This document shows, in pieces, positions 1-6,333 of a DNA stretch of 8,704 nt. The stretch spans positions 1 to 8,704 of the forward strand of contig CAMLOZ010000112.1 in assembly GCA_946481625.1 (NCBI GenBank). Reading direction: 5' to 3'. Within the stretch, counting starts at the first letter, position 1. The number at the start of each line of letters is the position of its first letter. The DNA is from an uncultured Haloferula sp. GTDB lineage: Bacteria; Verrucomicrobiota; Verrucomicrobiae; Verrucomicrobiales; Akkermansiaceae. The notes below the pieces were generated by a model. It was not told where the DNA came from, did not search any database, and saw only the letters and a list, made by a program, of their open reading frames with translations. The position numbers and the translations under genes were made by a program.

Positions 1-213
1 CTGGGGTAGAAGCCGGGGCAGACGGCGGTCTAGCAGCACGGGGAGAAGAAGGTCGAGGCCAGCGTGGTGCGCTACTGGAGCGAGGCGGCTGAGGGGAAAG
101 CGGGCGTTTACGTGACGGCGGCGGGATGGGTCGCGATCGTGGTCAACGGGGGCAACGCGGCGGAGGCGCTGGGGGTGAAGGCGGGGGATGAGGTGAGGAT
201 TTGGAGGAAGTGA
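1..213 (+). pseudogene. C-terminal end of a SAM hydrolase / SAM hydroxide adenosyltransferase-like gene, interrupted by two amber codons
   Basis: Reading in frame from base 1 gives 70 codons and a TGA at 211-213. The end of the product, GWVAIVVNGGNAAEALGVKA followed by GDEVRIWRK, resembles the C-terminal domain of the DUF62 family, whose members typically end with G-x-[LV]-x-I-x-VN-x-GNAAE-x-LG-x-x-x-GD-x-V. Family members hydrolyse S-adenosylmethionine to adenosine and methionine; the catalytic N-terminal domain would lie upstream of the window. The frame contains TAG at 7-9 and at 31-33, yet every codon before, between and just after them ends in G or C, as in the real genes here, so the frame appears to have been coding across both. 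Options are a decayed gene, sequence errors at the window edge, or recoding. Recoding is unlikely because both complete genes downstream stop at TAG. If the first 33 bases are ignored, a short reading from GTG at 64 would be possible. Family assignment is from memory of the motif. Confidence 0.6.
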
Positions 214-270
214 GAGGCGTCTGTTTTTAGCCGCAAGGACGCGGAATTTTACAACCGAGGAGAGGCACCA

Positions 271-297
271 CGAATCGGACGAATCTTACGAATGGGG
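271..297 (+). repeat. Three cgaat units spaced exactly nine bases apart
   Basis: The pentamer cgaat begins at 271, 280 and 289, each followed by four variable bases, giving a short degenerate tandem of period nine. It is preceded by acca, and the whole resembles the 'accacgaat...cacgaat' style of dispersed non-coding sequence that I associate with Verrucomicrobiota genomes; that resemblance is recollection. No function is visible. Confidence 0.5.
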
Positions 298-332
298 ATT
301 TTGGCTTGAGGCTGGAGACGGACGATGGGGCG

Positions 333-346
333 GGAGCGTTCGCTCC
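333..346. repeat. Perfect palindrome-like hairpin, 6-bp arms
   Basis: The arms ggagcg (333-338) and cgctcc (341-346) are perfect reverse complements around two bases, so a 5-bp stem with a four-base loop is likely. It overlaps the beginning of the upstream open extension of the macroglobulin frame (ATG 325, ATG 349), which argues against that extension being a normal N-terminus. It could be a small dispersed repeat or a protein-binding site; nothing distinguishes the two. Confidence 0.45.
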
Positions 347-396
347 ACATGAAATTCACAACACGGAAGTTGAAAAATTTCGTGGGATCGGATGAC

Positions 397-424
397 ATGA
401 CCGGCGCTGCCGATTTCGTATCAT
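397..424 (+). promoter_or_regulatory. Tentative sigma-70-like promoter for the macroglobulin gene
   Basis: TATCAT at 419-424 matches five of six bases of the -10 consensus, and ATGACC at 397-402 matches four of six of the -35 with a 16-base spacer. A start near 431 would leave a leader of roughly 17 bases before the ATG at 448. An alternative pair is TTGAAA at 370-375 with the poor TGACAT at 393-398 (17-base spacer). Both lie in the AT-rich part of the spacer. The assignment rests only on consensus matching, and promoter consensus in this lineage is not known to me. Confidence 0.25.
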
Positions 425-447
425 CAGCTGTAACTCATCCCACGACC

Positions 448-501
448 ATGCGCCCCATTGCCGTCTTGTTGGCGGGCCTTTGTATCACTGGTGCCACCGC
501 C
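448..501 (+). other. Signal peptide coding region, type I rather than lipoprotein
   Basis: The encoded leader has a short basic start (MRP), a hydrophobic core (IAVLLAGLCI) and an A-T-A cleavage site. Cys12 sits in L-A-G-L-C, which puts Leu at position -1 where lipoboxes need a small residue (Gly, Ala or Ser), so lipidation is not supported. The E. coli homologue carries a true lipobox and is membrane anchored, so this protein may be soluble in the periplasm or placed by other means. Confidence 0.6.
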
Positions 502-3500
502 GCACCCCGTCTCCATGTATCGACGGCGTCGCTGACGCCCGAGAGCACGATCGAACTCGTCCTGGACCGCGCTGCTGCCCCTGCGGACCGGATCGGGCAT
601 GAAGCCAAAACGCCCTGGCTGGACATCCAGCCGGCGTGGGCGGGAACCGTTCACTGGAAGGAGGCGAATGTTCTGGAATTCCGTCCGGCCACGCCGCCGG
701 TGCTCGGAGCGACCTACGTTTTCAAGCTGAAGGGCAAGCACGTCCATCTCGACGGCACGCCGGTTCCGAACGAGGAACTCGGGAAGTTTCCGAGCGAGCC
801 GTTCCAAGTGGACTATGCGACCCTGTTAGAACGCTACGAGGGGGACTGGTCGCCGCGGACGGCGTCGTTTTTCCTGCGCTTCAACGGCGACGTGACGCCG
901 GAGAAGGCGGCACCGTTCCTGTTCTTCGAGGCGGACGGCGGGAAGCGCGTGGCGGCGAAGACGGAGCGGGCGAGCTTCGGGCGGCTGAAGCAGCCCGGAT
1001 TCCTGGGGCTTTCCTGGAGCGAGCGCTTCGCGCTTCGCGGCCAGACGGAGGTTCCGGAGCGCGAGCTGAAGCCCGAGCTGGATCTGCCGAACGGGCTGGT
1101 CGTTTCGCCGCTGCAGCCGCTGCCGGAAGGGAAGAACTGGCGTCTCTCGATGCTGAGCGGGCTGCCGGATGCGACGGGCAAGGCGAAGTTCGGAGCGGAC
1201 GCGGTGCGGCACATCGGCAACGTGGATCCGCTGACGATCGAATCGCTGAGCGCGGTGACGATCGCGGACGAGCCGCGGCGGATCGTGGCGGACTTCAACG
1301 TGAAGCTGCCGGTGGATCTGCCGGCGGGGTACGTGATCGTGACGCCGCAGCCGGAGGAGTTCCGGATCGAAGTGAAGAACGACGAACTGCATCTGCTCGG
1401 CGACTTCTCGCAGGAGTCGGTGTGGAACGTGCAGCTTGCGGGCGAACTGGCATCGATCGATGGCCGGGCGCTGGGCCGGCCGGTTTCGAAGCAACTCGAG
1501 TTCAAGCCGCTGGCGGCGGAGCTCGCGTTGCCGAGCCAGGATGAAAGCCAGCTTGCCTCCGGAACGCGGAAGTACCGGGTGCAGACGGTGAATCTGGAGA
1601 AGGTGCGGGTGCGGGTGAAGAAGCTGGACGGGGCGCAATTGATCCGCGCGCAGCAGGGTTACCGCCACTACACGGGGGTGGGTCCGGACGGGAATTATCT
1701 GAGGCCGACACACCTTATACCCTACGAAATGATGGGCGGTGAGACGGTGGCCGATCTGGTGATCGACCTTCATAACCCGTTGGATACCAGTCAGCCGATA
1801 CTACTGGATTGGGACAAGGTGCTGGCTGGCGAGGCAAAGCCGTGGGAACTGGGATTCCCGAAGGAGGCGGAGGGGCACGAGCCGGTCGCGAAGGCGCCTG
1901 GGGCCTTTTTCATGGAGATCGCGGGGACGCCGAAGGAGGGTTCCGGGAAGCACGAGGAGGAGGATGAAGAGGGGGACGGCGTGAAGGCGCCGGTGGCGCA
2001 GGCTTTGATCCAGCTCACGGACATCGGTCTGGCGTGGAAGGTGATCGACGGCGAAGCGCGGGTGTTCGCGTTCTCCTGCCTGACCGGCAAGCCGCTGGCG
2101 GACGTGGAGCTGACGACCTACGGCGAAGACGCGAAGGAATTGCAGCACGGCAAGACCGGTGCCGACGGGATGGCGAGCCTGCCGCGCGAGGCGGCGACGC
2201 GGCATTTGCAGGCGGTGCTGGGTGCGGACCGTTACTCGATCGCCTACGACACGGCGCTGCCGACGGTCGGGCTGTGGCGCTTCCCGGTGCGCTATTCCTG
2301 GGAGGAGACCCCGGTGGAATTCCGCAAGGCGTTCCTTTTCACGGACCGCTCGCTGTATCGGCCGGGAGAGACGGTGCACCTGAAGGGTATCGTGCGCCGC
2401 CAGAGCGGCAACGCGATCGTCCCGCAGCCGCAGGCGAAGGCGGAACTGGTGGTGATCGACCCCACGAACAAGGAAATCGTGCGGCGCGAGCTCGAGGTCT
2501 CGGCGAACGGGAGTTTCGACGCGGACATCGCCCTGCCGCCGGAGAAGACCGGCTATCACCGGATCCGGCTGGAGTATCCCGAGGAACTGGCGAAGCTGGA
2601 GGATCTGGAAGATTGGTCGGAGCGCCAGCAGATCCAGGGTAGCGCCGCATTCGAGTTGGCGCTGCGGGTCGAGGAATTCCGCCGCAACGCCTTCGAGCTG
2701 TCGCACACGCTCGACCAGCCGGCGGAGGGAGCGAAGGAGGTCTCGCTGCTACTAAAAGCCTCGTACTATCAGGGCCAGCCGGTGGCGAAGGGGCAGGTGG
2801 ACACCTTCACCCATGTGATGGAGACGAACTTCTATCCGGAGAAGTTCCGCGACTATCTTTTCGGCGACCACCGGACGCAGGACTTCGGTTACTGGTACCA
2901 CTACTTCGGCTACCGCTGGGACGACGACTACGGCTCGCGCAAGGCGAACAACGAATCGTCGAAGGCGGAGCTGGCGGAAGACGGCACGGTGAAGATCACG
3001 GCGAAGCTGCCCGACGCGGAGTTCCCGATGACGCGGGAGGTCACGGTTTCCACCGAGGTCACGGATGCGAACCGGCAATCGCTGAACAAGAGCACGGCGG
3101 CGACGGTGCATCCGGCGTCCGTGTACGTGGGCATCGCGCGGATCGACAAGCTGGTGCGGGCGGGGGACCGCCTGCCGCTGCAGATTGTGGCGGTCGGCAC
3201 GGATGGCGAGGCCTTCGCGGGCGATCTCACGGTCGAGGCGAAGCATTCGCGCGAGGTGAACGACCAGGTGCGGATGTCCGACGGCAACGGTGGCAGCGCG
3301 GTGCGCAACGAGGCGCGGCGCGAGGATCTCTCCACGACGCAGCTCAACCTGAGCGGCGGGAAAGGCACGGAATTCCTCTTCGCCCCGCAGCAGGCGGGCC
3401 TGCACCAGATCGAGTTGCGCGGGAAGGATGCGGAAGGCCGCGACTTCGCGACCGTGGCCTCGATCCACGTTTACGGCGGCGACGAGTATCCCTGGGCCTA

Positions 3501-6222
3501 TGAGGACGGGATGCGGATCAAGCTGGTGGCGGAGAAGAAGCTCTACAAGCCGGGCGAGACGGCGCGGGTGCTGGTGTTGTCCCCGATCGAGGGCACGGCG
3601 CTGGTGACGGTGGAGCGTGAAAAAGTGCTGCGCTCCTTCATGGTCGAGCTGAAGGCCGACAAGCCGGTGCTGGACATCCCGGTGGGCGATGCGGATGCGC
3701 CGAACGCCTTCGTGTCCGTGCTGGTGATCAAGGGAGCGCAGGACAGCGCGCGGCAGTTCAAGGAGCCGCAGCTGCGCCTGGGTTACTGCGAGCTGATGGT
3801 GGAGAACCAGCGCGACCGTCTGGCGGTGAACCTCGAGGTGCCGAAGGACAGCGTGCTGCCCGGACAGAAGGTCGATGTAGCGGGCACGGTGAAGCTTGCG
3901 GATGGCTCTCCGGCAGCGAACGCCGAGGTGACGTTGTATGCCGAGGACGAGGGCACGCTGGCGGTGATGGGCTATGAGACTCCCGATCCGATGGCCTGGT
4001 TCTACGATCCGCGTGAACTGCGGGTGAACTGCGGCACGACGCTGGACCGCTTCCTCGCGGAATCTCCCGACGAGCAGAGCTTCTTCAACAAGGGCTTCTT
4101 CGTGGGCGGTGGCGACGGTGATCTCTCCGCTCTGGCCGAGCGGGCACGGCGCGACTTCAACCCTTGCGCCGGTTGGCAGCCTGCGCTGACGACGGATGCG
4201 AGCGGGAGATTCACGGCGAGCTTCACGATGCCGGACACGCTGACGCGCTACCGGGTGATCGCGGTGGTCCATCACGGCGAGGCGAAGTTCGGCCACGCGC
4301 AGGCGGACGTCACGGTGAACAAGCCGCTGATGATCGAGCCGCAGGCACCGCGCTTTGCCAACGAGGGCGACTCGCTCGACGTGCGCGCGCTGGTGCAGAA
4401 CGCTTCCGGCCACAAGGGGACGTGGAAGATCAGCTTCAGCCCGAGCCCGGCGGCATCCGATCCGATCGCGACGCTGGTGGGTGCGGAGACGGAGAAGACG
4501 CTGACGCTGGATTCGGGGGCCTCGGCCACGGTGGTGTTTCCGGTGAAGTTCGACAACACCGGGGAAGCGGTCTTCACATGGAAGGCGGAGCCGGTCTCGT
4601 TGGAGGGGCTCGAAATGACGCCGGTGATCGCGAGCAAGCATCGCGACCAGGTGGAAGCGCGGTTCCAGGTGACTTATCCGGTGCCGTTGCTGCGCCAGGC
4701 AAAGTCGGTGAAGCTGGGCACGGACGGCGCGGACCTGCTGAAGGACTTCGATCCCGCCTTGCTGAACGGCCGGGGTCAGGTCGAGCTGGAGTTCTCGCGC
4801 TCGCTGCTGATGGATGCGGCGGGTTCGGTGGATTACCTGCTCCACTATCCGTATGGATGCGTCGAGCAGACGACCTCCTCGATGATGCCGTGGCTGGCGG
4901 TGGATCAATTGCGCGGGGTGGTGCCCTCGTTCGCGAAGTATCCGCCGGCGAAGGTTCAGGCCGCCTTGCAGAGCGGGGTGAACCGCTTGCTGAGCATGCA
5001 AACGGCGGACGGCGGATTCAGCTACTGGCCGGGCAGTACGGAGACGGTACCGTGGGCATCCGCGTATGCGGGGCTGGGTCTGATCCTGGCGCGTGAAGCG
5101 GGGGCGGAGGTGCCGGAGGCATCGATCGTCTCGCTGTGCAATCATCTGGAAGCGGGCCTGCGCGGGATCGGCTCGGGAACTTCGGCCTACGAGTTGGAGA
5201 CCGCGTGCCGCGCGGTGTGGATACTCGCGCTCGCCGAGCGCGAGTCCGCCGCTTACGTCAATGCATTGAAGGACCGGATGGCCGATTTGAACCCGCGGGC
5301 GCGTTGCCTGCTGGCGCTCGCGTGCTACGTGCCGGGGAACAAGGCGGGAGCTACCGCGATCCTGAGGGACAAGACGAAGTTCCGCCTGCAGGACGACCGC
5401 TGGATGCCGTGGGAAACGGACAAGGCTCTGGAACTGCTGGCGTGGTCGGCGATCGACGCGGGATCGGCGGAGGCCGGTAGCGCGCTGGAACGCTTGGTGA
5501 GGGACCGCAATCCCTACGGGCACTGGAACACGACCTGGGTGAACGCGTGGTCCTTGCTGGCGCTGGCGACCTATGCGGACAACCACGACGAGTCCGAAGC
5601 GGCGACGGTGACGCTGACGACGGCGGACGGTCCGAAGACGATCGTGCTGAAGGCGGGCGAGCCGGCGGTTGCCATGGAGTTCCCGCTGGGTGAGGGCCTC
5701 AAGCTGGCCGCGAGTTCCGACAAGATGGCGTACCTGCGGGTGAAGCTGGCGTCGAAGCCGGATCTCGTGCCGCAGATGCCGGTGGCGAAGGACGGGATGG
5801 AGATCACGCGCTTCTACGAGCGGGTGAAGCCGGATGGCACCAGCGAACCGCTCGGCGAGGTGAAGCCTGGCGATCTGGTGCGGGTCACGCTGGAAGTGCT
5901 GATGCCGCAGCGGGAGTCGCGCTATCTTGTGGTCGAGGACCGTTTGCCCGCGATTTTCGAGGCGGTGAACAACGACTTCGCGAGCCAGGCCGCGCATGGC
6001 AATGCGGGGCGGACCTCGGAGAACAACTGGGCCATCTCGCACAGCGAGCTGCGGTCCGACCGGGCGTTGTTCTTCTACGACAGGTCCTGGGGTGGCGGGC
6101 GGCAGAAGATCACTTACCTCGCGCGTTGCACGATGGAGGGCAAGGCCGTGGCACCGCCCGCAAAGGTGGAGTCGATGTATGATCCGGACAACACGGCGCT
6201 CTCGGCATCGAGGGAGTTCTAG
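448..6222 (+). CDS. yfhM: Bacterial alpha-2-macroglobulin, thioester protease trap (YfhM/ECAM-like)
   Basis: This is a 1924-residue secreted protein. Residues 1-18 (MRPIAVLLAGLCITGATA) form a signal peptide with probable cleavage at A-T-A before Ala19. N-terminal macroglobulin-type beta domains follow. An MG2-type domain begins near the DRSLYRPGET motif (633-642), a bait-region-type (BRD, PF07703) domain begins near residue 1022 with LYKPGET at 1032-1038, and the A2M core (PF00207 type) spans about 1236-1330. The thioester motif CVEQ is intact: Cys1471 to Gln1474 (bases 4858-4869). The alpha-helical thioester domain continues past DGGFSYWPG at 1521, and a receptor-binding-like MG10 domain runs from about 1788 to the end. 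Family knowledge: proteases cut the bait, the exposed thioester bonds to them, and they are trapped in the periplasm. The start at 448 is chosen for the signal peptide. The same frame is open to ATG 325, which has a GGAG seven bases upstream, but that would bury the signal peptide behind 41 residues with atypical codons. Length is above the E. coli protein (about 1650). It ends at TAG and is followed by pbpC. Confidence 0.93.
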   Translation: MRPIAVLLAGLCITGATAAPRLHVSTASLTPESTIELVLDRAAAPADRIGHEAKTPWLDIQPAWAGTVHWKEANVLEFRPATPPVLGATYVFKLKGKHVHLDGTPVPNEELGKFPSEPFQVDYATLLERYEGDWSPRTASFFLRFNGDVTPEKAAPFLFFEADGGKRVAAKTERASFGRLKQPGFLGLSWSERFALRGQTEVPERELKPELDLPNGLVVSPLQPLPEGKNWRLSMLSGLPDATGKAKFGADAVRHIGNVDPLTIESLSAVTIADEPRRIVADFNVKLPVDLPAGYVIVTPQPEEFRIEVKNDELHLLGDFSQESVWNVQLAGELASIDGRALGRPVSKQLEFKPLAAELALPSQDESQLASGTRKYRVQTVNLEKVRVRVKKLDGAQLIRAQQGYRHYTGVGPDGNYLRPTHLIPYEMMGGETVADLVIDLHNPLDTSQPILLDWDKVLAGEAKPWELGFPKEAEGHEPVAKAPGAFFMEIAGTPKEGSGKHEEEDEEGDGVKAPVAQALIQLTDIGLAWKVIDGEARVFAFSCLTGKPLADVELTTYGEDAKELQHGKTGADGMASLPREAATRHLQAVLGADRYSIAYDTALPTVGLWRFPVRYSWEETPVEFRKAFLFTDRSLYRPGETVHLKGIVRRQSGNAIVPQPQAKAELVVIDPTNKEIVRRELEVSANGSFDADIALPPEKTGYHRIRLEYPEELAKLEDLEDWSERQQIQGSAAFELALRVEEFRRNAFELSHTLDQPAEGAKEVSLLLKASYYQGQPVAKGQVDTFTHVMETNFYPEKFRDYLFGDHRTQDFGYWYHYFGYRWDDDYGSRKANNESSKAELAEDGTVKITAKLPDAEFPMTREVTVSTEVTDANRQSLNKSTAATVHPASVYVGIARIDKLVRAGDRLPLQIVAVGTDGEAFAGDLTVEAKHSREVNDQVRMSDGNGGSAVRNEARREDLSTTQLNLSGGKGTEFLFAPQQAGLHQIELRGKDAEGRDFATVASIHVYGGDEYPWAYEDGMRIKLVAEKKLYKPGETARVLVLSPIEGTALVTVEREKVLRSFMVELKADKPVLDIPVGDADAPNAFVSVLVIKGAQDSARQFKEPQLRLGYCELMVENQRDRLAVNLEVPKDSVLPGQKVDVAGTVKLADGSPAANAEVTLYAEDEGTLAVMGYETPDPMAWFYDPRELRVNCGTTLDRFLAESPDEQSFFNKGFFVGGGDGDLSALAERARRDFNPCAGWQPALTTDASGRFTASFTMPDTLTRYRVIAVVHHGEAKFGHAQADVTVNKPLMIEPQAPRFANEGDSLDVRALVQNASGHKGTWKISFSPSPAASDPIATLVGAETEKTLTLDSGASATVVFPVKFDNTGEAVFTWKAEPVSLEGLEMTPVIASKHRDQVEARFQVTYPVPLLRQAKSVKLGTDGADLLKDFDPALLNGRGQVELEFSRSLLMDAAGSVDYLLHYPYGCVEQTTSSMMPWLAVDQLRGVVPSFAKYPPAKVQAALQSGVNRLLSMQTADGGFSYWPGSTETVPWASAYAGLGLILAREAGAEVPEASIVSLCNHLEAGLRGIGSGTSAYELETACRAVWILALAERESAAYVNALKDRMADLNPRARCLLALACYVPGNKAGATAILRDKTKFRLQDDRWMPWETDKALELLAWSAIDAGSAEAGSALERLVRDRNPYGHWNTTWVNAWSLLALATYADNHDESEAATVTLTTADGPKTIVLKAGEPAVAMEFPLGEGLKLAASSDKMAYLRVKLASKPDLVPQMPVAKDGMEITRFYERVKPDGTSEPLGEVKPGDLVRVTLEVLMPQRESRYLVVEDRLPAIFEAVNNDFASQAAHGNAGRTSENNWAISHSELRSDRALFFYDRSWGGGRQKITYLARCTMEGKAVAPPAKVESMYDPDNTALSASREF
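4030..4167 (+). other. Presumed bait region of the macroglobulin, flanked by two cysteines
   Basis: Between the bait-region-type domain and the A2M core lies a stretch with low predicted order: an acidic and phenylalanine-rich part, the glycine-rich VGGGDGD, then an arginine-containing LSALAERARRDF. By position this is where bacterial macroglobulins carry the protease-sensitive bait. Cys1195 (bases 4030-4032, VNCGTT) and Cys1240 (4165-4167, NPCAGW) bracket it. The arginines near 1230-1235 would offer sites for trypsin-like enzymes. The bait assignment is inferred from domain order. Confidence 0.5.
4858..4869 (+). other. Thioester motif CVEQ of the macroglobulin
   Basis: Codons TGC GTC GAG CAG encode Cys-Val-Glu-Gln (1471-1474) in the context YGCVEQT. 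In the family the Cys side chain and the Gln side chain form an internal thioester that reacts with the attacking protease. Its intactness means this protein belongs to the thioester-bearing branch, the branch usually paired with PBP1C, rather than the thioester-less MagD-type branch. Confidence 0.9.
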
Positions 6223-6232
6223 GATTACTGGA

Positions 6233-6284
6233 GCTTCAAGGGCGATTCGTTCCGCCTGAAGGCGGGACTACGAACCCTTGAAGC
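6233..6284. repeat. Long imperfect hairpin containing REP-like repeat copy 1
   Basis: Starting 10 bases after the macroglobulin stop, the arms gcttcaaggg (6233-6242) and cccttgaagc (6275-6284) pair perfectly over 10 bp. After a three-base bulge, ttcgt (6246-6250) pairs with acgaa (6270-6274), and ccgcc (6252-6256) pairs with ggcgg (6261-6265) around a tgaa loop. About 20 base pairs form in 52 bases. The inner part is a repeat of the type ccgcc-tgaa-ggcgg-gactac, resembling REP-like elements dispersed in many GC-rich bacteria. It could act as an end-of-transcript or RNA-stability element, but no T-run follows, so it is not a classical intrinsic terminator. Confidence 0.7.
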
Positions 6285-6299
6285 GATTGCCTGGAGTGC

Positions 6300-6327
6300 T
6301 TCGTCCGGCTGAAGCCGGGACTACAAA
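6300..6327. repeat. REP-like repeat copy 2, directly before pbpC
   Basis: A second copy in the same orientation, offset by 54 bases from copy 1: ttcgt at 6300-6304, stem ccggc (6305-6309) with gccgg (6314-6318), loop tgaa, then gactac. Compared with copy 1 the stem differs at both paired sides (ccgcc/ggcgg against ccggc/gccgg), so pairing is kept. The outer pairing ttcgt with acaaa has one mismatch. Unlike copy 1 it lacks the extra 10-bp outer arms. It ends only six bases before the pbpC ATG. Confidence 0.7.
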
Positions 6328-6333
6328 CCACCG

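Larger units (their letters stand above)
214..447. other. Intergenic spacer with small repeats before the macroglobulin gene
   Basis: This stretch is visibly more AT-rich than its surroundings and has no convincing gene. From 214 on there is a 5-bp inverted repeat (gcgtc 217-221, gacgc 238-242) followed by a short T run at 247-250, too weak to call a terminator with confidence. It also holds a 9-base-period cgaat repeat, a palindrome at 333-346 and a tentative promoter near 397-424, listed separately. An open frame runs from ATG 325 into the macroglobulin, but about 41% of its 41 codons end in A or T, unlike the body of the gene, so I read it as non-coding. Confidence 0.6.

Noticed and set aside
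217..250. Intrinsic terminator after the SAM hydrolase-like tail
   Set aside because: The stem is only 5 bp with a 16-base loop, and the T run is four bases and displaced. Too weak to call.
481..483. Lipobox cysteine (Cys12) in the macroglobulin leader
   Set aside because: Leu precedes the cysteine, where Gly, Ala or Ser is required.
2752..6042. A very long open frame on the minus strand (about 1096 codons) opposite the macroglobulin gene
   Set aside because: It is rich in Arg, His, Leu and Gln with no recognisable domain, as expected of a shadow frame opposite a GC-rich gene with strong third-position bias. The plus strand carries clear family motifs across the same bases.
6220..6309. Possible readthrough of the macroglobulin TAG, adding about 29 residues
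   Set aside because: The extension would run through the hairpin repeat, and the protein already ends where bacterial macroglobulins normally end, so TAG is a real stop.
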